A stretch of 64,000 nucleotides of DNA from Antedon mediterranea (Eukaryota; Echinodermata; Crinoidea; Comatulida; Antedonidae). The stretch spans positions 28,144,501 to 28,208,500 of the forward strand of contig NC_092672.1 in the NCBI RefSeq assembly GCF_964355755.1. The letters are read 5' to 3'. The notes beneath the pieces were generated by a model that did not search any database, had not been told where the DNA came from, and saw only the letters and a list, made by a program, of their open reading frames with translations. The translations under genes were made by a program, and so were the position numbers. Positions 11,685 to 22,381 of this stretch are shown piece after piece. Within the stretch, counting starts at the first letter, position 1. Each line of letters begins with the position of its first letter.

Positions 11685-12254
11685 TTTCACCCTGACAACT
11701 TTTTAAACTGTTTTTAATATCGATCAATAATAGTTATTCACTTTGACCAAAAATGTGTTATAATAGTTATAATAATACAACATTTATATAGCGCCCTTTT
11801 CATGAGTAATCATGCTCAAAGGCACTTTACAAGCATTATTACCCTAGTATTTTTGTTGGATCAAACACGTATGGAAACATACTCCCATAATGCAGCCAGT
11901 AACGAGTGCAAAGTTGTGTCTTGATCTAACCGGGTACCCATTTATACACCTGGGTGGAGAGAGGCAAACGTAAGTAAAGTATCTTGCCTACGGATACAAG
12001 CAATGCGGCGAGAGTTTGATTCGAACCTAGGTCTGACGATCGGTAGTCCAACGTCCAACACACTGCGCCACACGCCCTCTGAAAAAGCTATAATTTAAAG
12101 CAAAAAAACTAATTTCAACCGTTTAATTATGTCTTTCTATGTGACCTCATTACATTTGTTTGGGTTTGGGTTAAAATTTCTTATTTCGTATTAAAAAAGA
12201 AATCTTGATTATATTAATTTTCATGTTTTTGGAGAACAATATACATCTTTAAGT
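11685..12254. mobile_element. Foldback MITE, 'GACAATACATC' family, copy 2, split by a SINE
   Basis: The left part (11685-11762) matches copy 1 through TTATTCACTTTGACCAAAAAT. The right part (12081-12254) resumes with TATAATTTAAAGCAAAAAAA and ends GGAGAACAATATACATCTTT. The order of family segments is preserved on both sides of the SINE at 11763-12080, which therefore inserted later. Confidence 0.68.
11763..12080 (-). mobile_element. tRNA-derived SINE, second family, nested
   Basis: Read on the minus strand, the head begins GAGGGCGTGTGGCGCAGTG (A-box-like) and has AGGTTCGAATC as the B box. The body then runs to GGGCGCTATATAAATGTTG and a short (ATT)n-like tail at the left edge. This combination of a tRNA-like head and a GCGCTATATAAAT tail is common in marine invertebrate SINEs. 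It lies inside the foldback element at 11685-12254. Confidence 0.75.
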
Positions 12255-13321
12255 ATGAAAAAAAATATGCAAAAAAAAGGTGATTTACTTGGCTTTATTA
12301 CCAGAAGATTTTAAAATGTAGATCATATTATCAATACAAAGGATTTCCTAATCATTTTCTTTATTATATTTATGTACTATTGTAATTCATTTAATTTAAT
12401 CGTAAAACAAAATAGATTGATTCCATATTTAGCAGGTGACTTTATTTCGCTGTCAATCTTGCTAATTTTTAATCGGTTGTTTTGTCGTAAAAACAGTGCC
12501 TCATTCTGAAATTATTCCGCTTCTCAACATCCATTTACCATAAAAATGTTGATAATCTGTAAAAAAACATGATATTAATTCTGATTGAGAGTTAATTAGG
12601 TGAAAGTAAATAGCTATTGGATAAGGATTGGTACTTATGGAGTAAATTGATATTATCCCCTTCGTAACTGGATCCATTTAAGTCGCTGTTTTACCCCACA
12701 GAGTTTGTAAAAATTATTATAAACGTACAAACACTGTCAGGGATTTAATCCTAGGCCTTTGTACATGCTCAGTTGAGTGTTATTTCATGATAGGGTACAC
12801 GCCAGCTTTAGGGTATACCTACAATTTCATTGAGTCGTTGAGACCACTTCTAAATACTTGACCAAAGCGTGCCATACTTCATTCTTTGTTTTGTGCTTGC
12901 ACATTTCTATCTTTTATTTCTGGTGTTGATAAAAGACATATTCAGAGTCTCTTTTTTTTTTTGTTATTTTAGTTTTCATGGTATATATATATATAAATAT
13001 TATTATTGCTATCTTTTTTGGGGTACCTGCCTATGGCAGTTTGAAGAAAGATAGACCTGTAGTAGGTATTCACTGATGCCCTTCATCTCAAATAGCGCCT
13101 AGAATTCCTTTTCTTGTACTACTCTATTTTGCTCCTTGTTTTAATCATACTACTACTGTACATTTTGTGTGCCCTTTTGGTGTGTGTGGTTTTTTTTTTT
13201 ATTTGATCATGTTTTAACTGTATTGTATTGTGTGTAATTTTTTTATTTAACCAATTTATTTTTAAGGAATAACTAATAATTATCAAGAAAGAAATATTAG
13301 CTGCATAGGCAAGATCATAGT
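12255..13321. other. Unassigned AT-rich DNA
   Basis: No supported gene. It contains a (TA)n run at about 12984-12996 and poly-T runs. The ORF 12869-13054 (plus) is Phe/Tyr-rich low complexity. Confidence 0.4.
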
Positions 13322-13420
13322 ATAAAAATAAAACAGACAATGTTCTTGTTTCTGTCTCCAAATAAAATATTTATTGCACTAGTACTTTCGACCATAGGTC
13401 ATCATCAGATACTGATAGAA
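13322..13420 (-). mobile_element. Possible Penelope-like element 3' tail
   Basis: On the minus strand the text reads CTGATGATGACCTATGGTCG, then AAAGTACTAGTGCAATAAAT. This is the style of Penelope-like element 3' regions, which carry a 'tgatgatg...ggtcgaaa...aataaatatt' pattern. The AATAAA at 13370-13375 (minus) may instead be the polyadenylation signal of the ORFs upstream at 13475-13985. Confidence 0.35.
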
Positions 13421-13474
13421 TATCGGTAATAGATGAATACATAATATGTACCCTTTTGTACCCTTTTTTCCATA

Positions 13475-13771
13475 TTATGGAGAAATGGTACAAAAGACAA
13501 GATATATAATTCCTAAACGATTTAAATGATACATTGAATAATTATCAATATACGAATTGACAGATTTTGCATACAGTATCTCAAATATTAAATTTGAACA
13601 AACCTGATAATGTTTCCTCCTAAATAGAAAATTAATATATTTTTCTGAAACTGTTGTGTCAAACAAAATTGATGGTTGAAAAACTAGTTTGAAAGGTAAA
13701 TCATCATGAAGCACACACACAACACTCGCAATCACAATGAGCCAAATGATACGTTGTTCATTGTCAAGAGT
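13475..13771 (-). CDS. Candidate coding segment, membrane or secreted-like, unrecognised
   Basis: A 98-codon frame without an in-frame ATG near its start. It begins with a polar stretch (LDNEQR), has a hydrophobic segment (IIWLIVIASVVCVL) that could be a signal peptide or membrane span, and continues with mixed, protein-like sequence (DDLPFKLVFQPSILF, YINFLFRRKHYQ). A CAG/GTTTGT after YQ could be a donor site. It overlaps by 8 nt, in another frame, the end of the frame at 13764-13985. Either the two are exons or pieces of one gene, or this is a decayed element; the possible Penelope-like tail at 13322 allows the second reading. Function unknown. Confidence 0.3.
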   Translation of the reverse strand, partial: TLDNEQRIIWLIVIASVVCVLHDDLPFKLVFQPSILFDTTVSEKYINFLFRRKHYQVCSNLIFEILYAKSVNSYIDNYSMYHLNRLGIIYLVFCTISP

Positions 13772-13985
13772 TCATCTCCTTTATCCCAGGTGTGTTTTGG
13801 AAATTTATAGAGAAGCCTGTGGAATCTGCCAAAACAACGTTTTTACTTTGTTTTTGTCGTTCTAGAACTGCTTTAGAAGAGTTCTGCTTTTGTTGCATAT
13901 TCAGGATTTTTTCTTCATTGAGATGTATTACATTCCGGAATTGCTTCAGTTCAAGAAGAGTTTTGTTTCTTATTTTTGGAATGTA
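13764..13985 (-). CDS. Candidate coding exon, charged coiled-coil-like, unrecognised
   Basis: A 73-codon frame on the minus strand without an internal early ATG, closed by TGA at 13764-13766. Its sequence looks like real protein, unlike the surrounding noise: a hydrophilic helix-prone part (LLELKQFRNVIHLNEEKI, LERQKQSKNV) and then LADSTGFSINFQNTPGIKEM. A weak acceptor (AATAAG) lies near 13969. The junction with the next frame reads TCT-TGA-C; the shift needed is +1, which is the form of the antizyme frameshift site. The protein does not resemble antizyme, however, so coincidence or a single-base lesion is more likely. I do not recognise the family. Confidence 0.35.
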   Translation of the reverse strand, partial: YIPKIRNKTLLELKQFRNVIHLNEEKILNMQQKQNSSKAVLERQKQSKNVVLADSTGFSINFQNTPGIKEMNS

Positions 13986-14528
13986 TTATAATGATTGACT
14001 GGTGTGTCATCCGTTTACATTCCAGGTGTCATTGTAACAAAATTTTAGGTCATTATATTTTGTATGAAATTGTAAAATATGTTGTTGTGAACTCATGATG
14101 GAACTTGTTATTTTATTTTCTGTTAAATTGTAAAATAGGTTGTTCGAGGTAAAAATATACTTGTTAATTACCAACCTCTGAATAAATTTCAGTTGAGGAA
14201 GGGTCCACCCTCCCCCCTCTCTCTCTCTTTCTTAAAGTATTACATTTTAATAGGTCATATTTTAATAGGTCACGTTGATTTATGCTACCATTTTAAAATA
14301 AACTGACACCACACTTTAAAACATGAAAAAATGAATTACTCATTTTCAACTTCAAGAAAACCATTTAATGCAATAAAATTGTTCTTGTACACTTGTCATA
14401 ATCGAATGTTATGGTTTTTATTTTGTTAAAAAAAAATATTTCCCTCCCTCTTCCTCCTGAAAATCGGTAGGGAGAGTGGATGATGATTAAACAGGTATGT
14501 ATAAATATATATTTACACACATTAATTC

Positions 14529-14684
14529 AAACCGCCCGGTGATATACTGAAATTGAATTAATTAATTTGAAACGATAAAGATGAGGAAATCTGTGAAAAT
14601 GAGCAAAAGTCCCTCCAACTGAGATTCGAACCCGGAACTTCTGCTTGATATGCAGATGTCCTAACCGTTAGACCACTGGGCCTT
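14529..14684 (-). mobile_element. tRNA-derived SINE, copy 2 (well-preserved head)
   Basis: The minus strand starts GGCCCAGTGGTCTAACGG, with the A box in GTCTAACGGTTAGGAC. An anticodon-like stem follows (TCTGC, loop ATATCAA, GCAGA; reads as anticodon AUC), then the B box GGGTTCGAATC. The body CTCATTTTCACAGATTTCCTC and end CAGTATATCACCGGGCGG match the copy at 5284-5440. The sequence continuing past the tRNA-like part is why I call a SINE and not a tRNA gene. Confidence 0.8.
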
Positions 14685-15678
14685 TTATATATATATTTTT
14701 TGTCTAATGGTGGAATGTGTTATAAAGGTAACATCTTATTTATAATGTACAACTTTAATGATCTTAATAAAATACAAATTACAAATTGATATTGTTGTGA
14801 ATTAATTAACTAATTCCAACAACTATTTAAAAAATGATCAGGTCATTTATGATACTATAAACTCCCAGACTGAATTCATTTTAAAATAATTTTCTAAACT
14901 CATTGTCTGTTTTAACGAGACTTTAACAAATTAGGGTGAATTTTATTCAGGTTAAGTCGATTAGGTCATACACCCTAATAATAGGTGGTAAGAATTGGTG
15001 TGCCGAAGCTTAACTTCTTAGTACATATTACAAGCAATTATTCTACAAAGCATATAGTTAACAAGATTACAATGATCTGACCGTGTTTAACCTTACTTAC
15101 ATATTATATCCTAACATTATAAGATAATTTTTTTTGTGTTTATAGGTAAATAGCAAGTAAGTAGCAATGGCGCATATCTGTTTTTAAAGCACTCAATAAG
15201 CACCACCCTCTTCTTCTCCTCCAGTTGCATTTTCTGATAAAAAAAAAAAAAAAACAAAAAGCTCTGATTTTAAGAGGTCATAAGAATTTTTTCTTTATAT
15301 TTATTACTTTTGGGGTTTTGCTCGCACAAAGTGATGGATCATCTCTCTCACTTTCAACTTCATTAATGTTTTTACCATCTGTTTTCATAATTTTTACCAT
15401 TTGTTTGATATAAAGAATTTTATACACATTGGTAATTACAAACCAGATGAACATTTACGATCATCCAAAAATAACTCTTGGACAACTGGCCGACAATTTA
15501 AAATCCCCCCTCCCCCTCATCTTTCTTCCCTCTATGGATATGAAGTTTGAAATATAGATAAATGAATGAATATTTAAACCCCACATCCAAAACAAAATTC
15601 TTATAATTTAGCCTAAACAATAGATTTTTTTTTTCTAAAATACATTTAGGCAAATTGCCAAGGAGAATTCATTCACTA
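14685..15678. other. Unassigned DNA
   Basis: No supported gene. The ORF at 15225-15413 begins in a poly-A run and shows no recognisable domain. Confidence 0.4.
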
Positions 15679-15859
15679 AAGCGTGGTTCCCACTAGAACG
15701 TAACGCAAGGACGTAAACGCAACGCAAGCGTTTTAACCAATGACAAGCGAAGTTAGAGACAGTTAGCAATCACAAGCGAATAAGCCATCGCTTGTGATTG
15801 GTCAATTCACTTGCATTGCGTTACGTCCTTGTGTTGCGTCGCTAGTGGGAACCACGCTT
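15679..15859. mobile_element. Foldback MITE, 'AACGCAAG' family, copy A (181 bp)
   Basis: The arms AAGCGTGGTTCCCACTAGAA and TAGTGGGAACCACGCTT pair with each other. Each arm carries AACGCAAGGACGTAA or its complement, with CAATCACAAGCG / CGCTTGTGATTG in the centre. A near-identical copy of the same length is at 49246-49426, and more diverged copies are at 40975-41100, 43124-43378, 48586-48743 and 56110-56276. No coding capacity. Confidence 0.85.
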
Positions 15860-15961
15860 AAGGTGCCAATCCTGTTCACAAGACAAACAAAGTACGCAAG
15901 ATGCTCTACTTAAACAAAGTCTTATTTACAAGTGTAATTGAGAGTGGAGTTGTAAATTGTC

Positions 15962-16231
15962 ATTAGAAAAAATGCTGACACTAACAGGTCTTGAATCCAG
16001 ACCCATTTGATTGGTAGCAAGCAATTTCGTTATTTTTTATTAGAATAATAGATGGGACCTAATATAACAAACGTTTTTTCTCTCTGAATCACTTAGTATT
16101 AGAAAAAGGCTGACACTAACAGGACTTGAACCCAGACCCCTTTGATTGGTAGCAAGCAATTTAGTTATTCTTGATTTAGAATAATAGATGGGACCTAATA
16201 CAAGAAACGTTTTTGCTCTCTGAGTCACGTT
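15962..16231 (-). repeat. 136-bp tandem duplication with a tRNA B-box-like motif
   Basis: Two copies (15962-16097 and 16098-16231) share CTGACACTAACAGG, TTTGATTGGTAGCAAGCAAT and AATAGATGGGACCTAATA. On the minus strand copy 2 contains TCTGGGTTCAAGTCC, which looks like the T arm or B box of a tRNA, so the unit may be a decayed tRNA-derived repeat. ORFs at 16040-16361 (minus) are made of these repeats. Confidence 0.75.
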
Positions 16232-16822
16232 GTATGAGATTAATTAGTGTTGATACCACCTGGCAAGGTCTGATCGATGTGTCCTCGCTTTTTATCAGCT
16301 TGTTTGGCGTGTGGCTCCAATTCTGTCTAATTAGTCCCAAAAAATTGGTATTTTCAGACAATTGAACAGGGGTGCATTGACCTTTGACATTTACAACCCA
16401 GTTTTTATTATTAAATCGTTAGACTGTAAAGGGATAAGTAATCATGTGAAAATTGTTAATGAACTTATTTAACCCCTTAGCCTGTATGACTATTTGAAAA
16501 ATAAAGAACATTAAATGCTTAATTTCCCTTAACGCCTACACTTAAATGAAATAAGTTTAGACTACTCTCTATCTTCCAAATCCAGTCCTAAATAGCTGTC
16601 AAGTTTCAACTTAAGTGTATTGACTGAGTGGGGATAATTAATTAATGCAGGGCATTCAAATAATGAATTATTCTTATTTTAATTTCCTTATTTAACCTAA
16701 ATTTATTTCCTATATTTATTTGGAAATTTTATTTAAATTATTTGCTTGGTTTCAATTACGTTTATTATTATTTATAAATAAAAAAATATAGATAAAAAAA
16801 GAATGAAAGTGAAAAAAAGCTC

Positions 16823-16957
16823 AACAATTTCTTAAGGAGAATTTTATTTTTCGTATGTGTTAAATTCTAAATAAATAAATTAGTAAAACATGCTTGATTT
16901 TTTTCTATGATTTTTTTTTTTTTTTTACAGAGAGAGTTCGGAGAATTCAGGAGAAAT
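16823..16957 (+). repeat. Direct repeat, left copy, with an exon-like end
   Basis: This stretch (from AACAATTTCTTAAGGAGAAT to GAATTCAGGAGAAAT) is repeated almost exactly at 17668-17798. Both copies contain a long poly-T tract followed by ACAG and the same downstream sequence. In this copy the frame after the acceptor-like site would read RVRRIQEK and stop at once, so it is truncated relative to the right copy. Confidence 0.8.
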
Positions 16958-17667
16958 AATATAGTGTAAAAAAAACGTGTTACCAATTTAGGAGAAAAAA
17001 AACTGTCACCAAACATATTGTAAAAATGTGTTTTACATTTTTTAATTTTTGCAATACTTGTGGAAATAAGTATAAATGTCTTATTTTAATAATAATCTAT
17101 ATTAAACTATTGTATTATGACTGAAATCTTATTTTGATACTAATTTTTATCTAAACTATTGTATTATGACTTTTTTGTTTGTTTCGTTATTTATAGCTCG
17201 CAAACATGATTTTCATTCTGATGTGTCTACCTTTAACTCGTCATTCTACTTATCAAATCCAAATAAATATGTGTCACCTTCAAATGAAGTTTTCAAAAAT
17301 TAGTAATGCATTCCTTAAACACGTTGTGTTGGAAATGTTCAACATGTCATGTACACGATAATGTGCTTGATTCATTTTCACATGCCATGTAAGCAAACAC
17401 AGGGTGTCGCGACAAGCACATGCTGCGAACTATGTCGTTTACATATGTTAGTACTTATTGCTTTGGGAAAACTGTCTATTAAATTATATTGTACAACAAT
17501 AGATGTATGCTTATGGGTTAAAAAGACCTACAAATGTATGTGGGTGGAGGTGGGAAAAGGTGCATGAACTCTGAAATTTTAAAGACTTATTTTTTGTACT
17601 GGTGGAGTGTTGGTGCATTGATGTTAACAGGGCATAGACGGACATCCGGGACAACAAACTTTTTGCA

Positions 17668-17798
17668 AACAATTTCTTAAGGAGAATTTTATTTTTCGTA
17701 TGTGTTAAATTCTAAATAAATAAATTAGTAAAACATGCTTGATTTTTTCTATAATTTTTTTTTTTTTACAGAGAGAGTTCGGAGAATTCAGGAGAAAT
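17668..17798 (+). repeat. Direct repeat, right copy
   Basis: Second copy of the segment at 16823-16957, starting AACAATTTCTTAAGGAGAAT. It includes the acceptor-like site and first part of the candidate exon at 17772-17836. The two copies are about 845 bp apart and differ by small indels in the poly-T tract. Confidence 0.8.
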
Positions 17799-17836
17799 TA
17801 GAGGACTTTATAGCCGCTCTTAACAAAGAGAAATAA
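17772..17836 (+). CDS. Candidate terminal exon, coiled-coil-like C-terminus, unrecognised
   Basis: A poly-T tract and ACAG (17756-17771) form a good acceptor. After two nucleotides completing a codon, the frame reads RVRRIQEKLEDF and then IAALNKEK before TAA at 17834-17836. The composition is that of a charged helical C-terminus. About 230 bp of apparent 3' UTR follows with AATAAA at 18069-18074. The first half of the exon is also present in the duplicated copy at 16929-16957. Upstream exons of such a gene were not identified, and the protein family is not recognised. Confidence 0.35.
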
Positions 17837-18068
17837 GGTGATGAGAACAGGATTTTGCGTGAAAAGTTAATGATAGTAACAAGGTGGAAAAAAAAGAACA
17901 TGGGATATTGTAAATAAAAGGAAGCAACCAAGAAAAGGAAATAAAAACAAAGAATTTGTATAATTAGGAAGTTTCTAGAGAAAGTTACAGGTGTGTTTTG
18001 GAGTAGTTTTCACAATTATAATGCTGTACTTGAATGAGACTACCCTATTTGTGTGAATGGTATGTTCC

Positions 18069-18074
18069 AATAAA
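18069..18074 (+). terminator. Possible polyadenylation signal AATAAA
   Basis: AATAAA in CCAATAAAGTACAG, followed within 30 nt by a TG-rich stretch (GTGACATTGATTTGTT). It would serve the candidate terminal exon at 17772-17836. AATAAA is common by chance in AT-rich DNA. Confidence 0.3.
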
Positions 18075-18639
18075 GTACAGCTGTGACATTGATTTGTTAA
18101 AAGATTGATGATGAGCACTCCCCATTATGGTACCAGGGGTACACAAATGAAAAATTGGGATTAATAGTATTTAAATATATATAAAGCTATTTAATAGTTT
18201 TTTTTATAATTATGAAAACAAATGAAATTTTTAAGCAGTTATTAAAATGTTTGCTTTTGGGATTGAATATTTGTCTTTACTGGTAAAGAGAAAATAAATT
18301 GCATTTTAAGATAAAAAAATTGTATGAATGTGGAATTAAAATGGAAGGAATTCATTTTACCCAAACTTATACAATAGTGCTACAACAAGGTCTTCTTTTA
18401 GCATACATTTTAAAACTCTCAAACTATTTTTAAAATAGTTTTTATCAGAACTAAATATTCTATAATTGTAAACAACAAAGAAAAAAATGACCATAAAATT
18501 AAAAATGTTTTTTTTTTCCACTCCTTTGATTCCTATAACCCATATGCCACCCACCCTTACCCATTAGACACCCAACTCTCCTCTCTGACTATACCATGAA
18601 AAGCCCCACCTGTCTCACTCTTGAAAAAACAAAGGATAT

Positions 18640-18840
18640 TAATGTATTGTGTGGTATTACAGTAGAACTCCTATTAAGGAGACACCACTGGATCCTAAGA
18701 AAGTGTCACCTTAACAGAGATTTCCCTTGAATAGTGATTAAAATACATACTCTCCCTTGTTCATTTGACAGAAAATTGTCCTCTTGAAAAGGATGCCCCC
18801 TGAATAGGGGTGTCCCAAAAAAGATACCCGGGAAAAACAA
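18640..18840. repeat. Possible dispersed repeat
   Basis: The stretch AGTAGAACTCCTATTAAGGA, GACACC, and later CCCTGAATAGGGGTGTCCC has the look of a widespread invertebrate dispersed repeat. Weakly similar text occurs near 10740-10800. This is a similarity by eye only. Confidence 0.3.
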
Positions 18841-19093
18841 GAGTAAAATTATTAAGATGATGTAATTTTTTTTTTGTATAAATACTATTGTATGGTACGT
18901 GTACACCAACCAGGGAGCGTAAAATAATTTATTCATAGCATCATTTAAAAATATGCAAATAGTAATAATTTTAAAAGCATTATTCATAGTGTAACACATT
19001 GCTTGAAATGTTGCATCTGAAAATAAATATACAGTTTCTGAAATTGCATTTCTTCTCTTTATTATCTGACTTCATTTAATATTTTAATAATAG

Positions 19094-20955
19094 TTGCCCA
19101 CTAGCCAATTGTCACCAGTCTTGGTTGTGGCTCGTTCTGCTGTCCCACTAGCCCATCTTGTGAACTGTCACCAGTCTTGGTTGTGGCTCTTCCTGGTGTC
19201 CAACTAGCCCACTTTGTGAATTGTCACCAGTCTTGGTTGTGGCTCGTTCTGCTGACCCACTAGCCCATCTTGTGAATTGTCACCAGTCTTGGTTGTGGCT
19301 CGTCCTGGTGTCCCACTAGCCCATCTTGTGAATTGTCACCAGTCTTGGTTGTGGCTCGTCCTGGTGTCCCACTAGCCCATCTTGTGAATTGTCACCAGTC
19401 TTGGTTGTGGCTCGTTCTGCTGTCCCACTAGCCCATCTTGTGAATTGTCACCAGTCTTGGTTGTGGCTCGTTCTGTTGTCCCGCTAGCCCATCTTATGAA
19501 TTGTCAACAGTCTTGGTTGTGGCTCGTTCTGTTGTCCCGCTAGCCCATCTTGTGAAATGTCACCAGTCTTGGTTATGGCTCGTTCTGTTGTCCCACTAGC
19601 CCATCTTATGAATTTTCAACAGTCTTGGTTGTGGCTCGTCCTGGTGTCCAACTAGCCCATCTTGTGAATTGTCACCAGTCTTGGTTGTGGCTCGTTCTTT
19701 TGTCCCGCTAGCCCATCGTGTGAAATGTCACCAGTCTTGGTTGTGGCTCGTTCTGTTGTCCCACTAGCCCATCTTATGAATTTTCAACAGTCTTGGTTGT
19801 GGCTCATCCTGGTGTCCAACTAGCCCACTTTGTGAATTGTCATCAGTCTTGGTTGTGGCTCGTTCTGTTGTCCCACTAGCCCATCTTGTGAATTGTCACC
19901 ACTCTTGGTTGTGGCTCGTCCTGGTGTCCAACTAGCCCATCTTGTGAATTGTCACCAGTCTTGGTTGTGGCTCGTCCTGGTGTCCAACTAGCCCATCTTG
20001 TGAATTGTCACCAGTCTTGGTTGTGGCTCGTCCTGGTTTCCCACTAGCCCACTTTGTGAATTGTCATCAGTCTTGGTTGTGGCTCGTCCTGGTGTCCCAC
20101 TAGCCCACTTTGTGAATTTTCAACAGTCTTGGTTGTGGCTCGTCCTGGTGTCCAACTAGCCCACTTTGTGAATTGTCATCAGTCTTGGTTGTGGCTCGTC
20201 CTGGTGTCCCACTAGCCAGTTTATGAATTGTAACCACTCTTGATTGTGGCTCGTCCTGGTGTCCAACTAGCCCACTTCGTGAATTGTCACCAGTCTTGGT
20301 TGTGGCTCGTCCTGGTTTCCCACTAACCCATCTTATGAATTGTCACCAGTCTTGGTTGTGGCTCGTTCTGTTGTCCCGCTAGCCCATCTTGTGAAATGTC
20401 ACCAGTCTTGGTTGTGGCTCGTCCTGGTGTCCCACTAACCCATCTTATGAATTATCACCAGTCTTGGTTGTGGCTCGTCCTGGTGTCCCACTAACCCATC
20501 TTATGAATTGTCACCAGTCTTGGTTGTGGCTCGTCCTGGTTTCCCACATAGCCCATCTTGTGAATTGTCACCAGTCTTGGTTGGGGCTTGTCCTGGTTTC
20601 CCACTAATCCATCCTATGAATTGTCACCAGTCTTGGTTGTGGCTCGTCCTGGTGTCCAACTAGCCCACTTTGTGACTTGTCACCAGTCTTGGTTGTGGCT
20701 TGTCCTGATGTCCCACTAGCCATTTTATGAATTGTCACCAGTCTTGGTTGTGGCTCGTCGTGGTGTCCAACTAGCCCACTTTGTAAATTGTCACCAGTCT
20801 TGGTTGTGGCTCGTCCTGGTGTCCAACTAGCCCACTTTGTAAATTGTCACCAGTCTTGGTTGTGGCTCGTCCTGGTGTCCCACTAGCCATTTTATGAATT
20901 GTCACCAGTCTTGGTTGTGGCTCGTCCTGGTGTCCCACTAGCCCATCTTGTGATT
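19094..20955. repeat. 56-bp minisatellite (about 33 copies)
   Basis: Tandem units of 56 bp: CCCATCTTGTGAATTGTCAC, CAGTCTTGGTTGTGGCTCGT, CCTGGTGTCCCACTAG. Units differ by a few substitutions (CCTGGTG or TCTGTTG; CATCTT or CACTTT), and several units share variant combinations, which suggests multi-unit duplications. A few units are shortened near 20215-20225 and 20720. Two more units lie in inverted orientation at 41279-41397. Confidence 0.95.
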
Positions 20956-22380
20956 TGTCCCATCTCAGTGTTATGCTACAGGTTTCATTATCAATAATTA
21001 AATTAAATTGAATAGAAAATGAAACATGGGGGCAACAATAAATTTTATATTAATCTATAGAAATTACTATGTGAAAGTTTTAAACGCCATGAATGACCAC
21101 TGTATTTTTGGATCAGGTCTATAATAGACATATGTAGCCTACCTATGTAATATTAGCCACTACAGAAAACAGTAAATTCGCTTTCAATCTTAGAGATGAA
21201 TTTTAACATAAAAGCGTTCTCTTATACACCAGCTTATGGGGTTGTGTTTTTTTTAGCCCTTCCCAGGACTAGCTAATATTAGATATTAATTTGGTTACCG
21301 AACCTACTCAAAATTCGTATGTACGTGACCTAGCCTATGTCAACCAGACGACAGGCACGTCCGGTGGTTTATTTACTCCGTCTCGTTTGTCAACTTTAGA
21401 CCAATCAGATTGATGCACTATAATTAGTAAAAAACTGTTCGATAACATACGTGACATGCGCACGACTACTCGCAACTAAATCGACGTCGTGATAGTTTCG
21501 CTATTACGCCGAATATGTAAGCACACAATAATTTATAACAGTGGCTTACCACTTGGCCCTGTTTTTGCCGCCAAGAATGCACCGTGTATATATATAAGGT
21601 TATTTTTTTGTTTGAGCAGAAATGGGTGTCATAAAAAATATACTTTTTAGATCGAGTTGGAGTCATAAAACGTCACCGATGATCGCTTACGGCCTTGTAA
21701 TGAAATAATATAGATATACTGGTAATTCCATATCGGAACATCCAGATGACCTTTGTACAAACAAATTGATTAATTTTATTTTTTATTATCCGTTCTCTGC
21801 ATTGAATTGATTAGTTCCGGAACTATTTGGACCCTTACTCAGTTGTAGCTGTTAGACCCTATTGTTCTAATTTTTATTGTGTATGCATTTCTCCAACATG
21901 ATCCACACCGGTAATTGCCGTGTTTTTGTGGAGGACTTTAAACTTCTAAAACTAATTAGGCCTACGCTACCTTTCAATGGGTTTTATTGTGCATAGAATT
22001 TGCTCTTCACATTTTGAAATTACATAGTACCGTATATAGTAGCAATATTAGTATAGGCCCACTCTTGTTTAGTTTCATTGAAATTTCTTTTCAGTGTTAT
22101 TGCTTTGCCTACAATGTGTATTTGATGGAGTTTTATGATAAATTGTTTTTCTAAGGTCTACTAACAAACCAGGGAGCTGAGGTATTTTATTAATTATACA
22201 GTACCTCCATGGATAAACTACGATCGGCCATTCACACCATTTACAGCATTCATTTCGAAAGTAAGCCCCCCTCTTTTAGTTTGCAAAAGTACCGTAATCT
22301 CGAAAAAGAAGCCCATCCAGCTCAGTCCTAATGAAAAAAGAATAGTTTCGAGGTTTTACAGTATGCTGCCTATTTATGCT
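20956..22380. other. Low-copy unassigned DNA
   Basis: No supported gene. CpG is somewhat more frequent near 21300-21500. The minus-strand ORF 21466-21666 is not recognisable. Around 22255-22320, TCGAAAGTAAGCCCCCCTC and a later TCTCGAAAAAGAAGCCC resemble a common invertebrate dispersed repeat. Confidence 0.4.
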
Positions 22381-22381
22381 C

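Noticed and set aside
13475-13985. Ornithine decarboxylase antizyme, from the TCT-TGA-C junction
   Set aside because: Neither frame resembles the antizyme protein. The junction alone is too short to carry the call.
14600-14684. A functional tRNA gene on the minus strand
   Set aside because: The tRNA-like head runs directly into a body shared with another dispersed copy, so it is a SINE. The anticodon AUC is also not a usual one.
16040-16361. Two minus-strand ORFs sharing the peptide IRSHLLF at their ends
   Set aside because: The similarity comes from the 136-bp tandem duplication at 15962-16231.
19094-20955. CRISPR-like array
   Set aside because: Units are contiguous 56-bp tandem copies with no unique spacers, and the DNA is eukaryotic.
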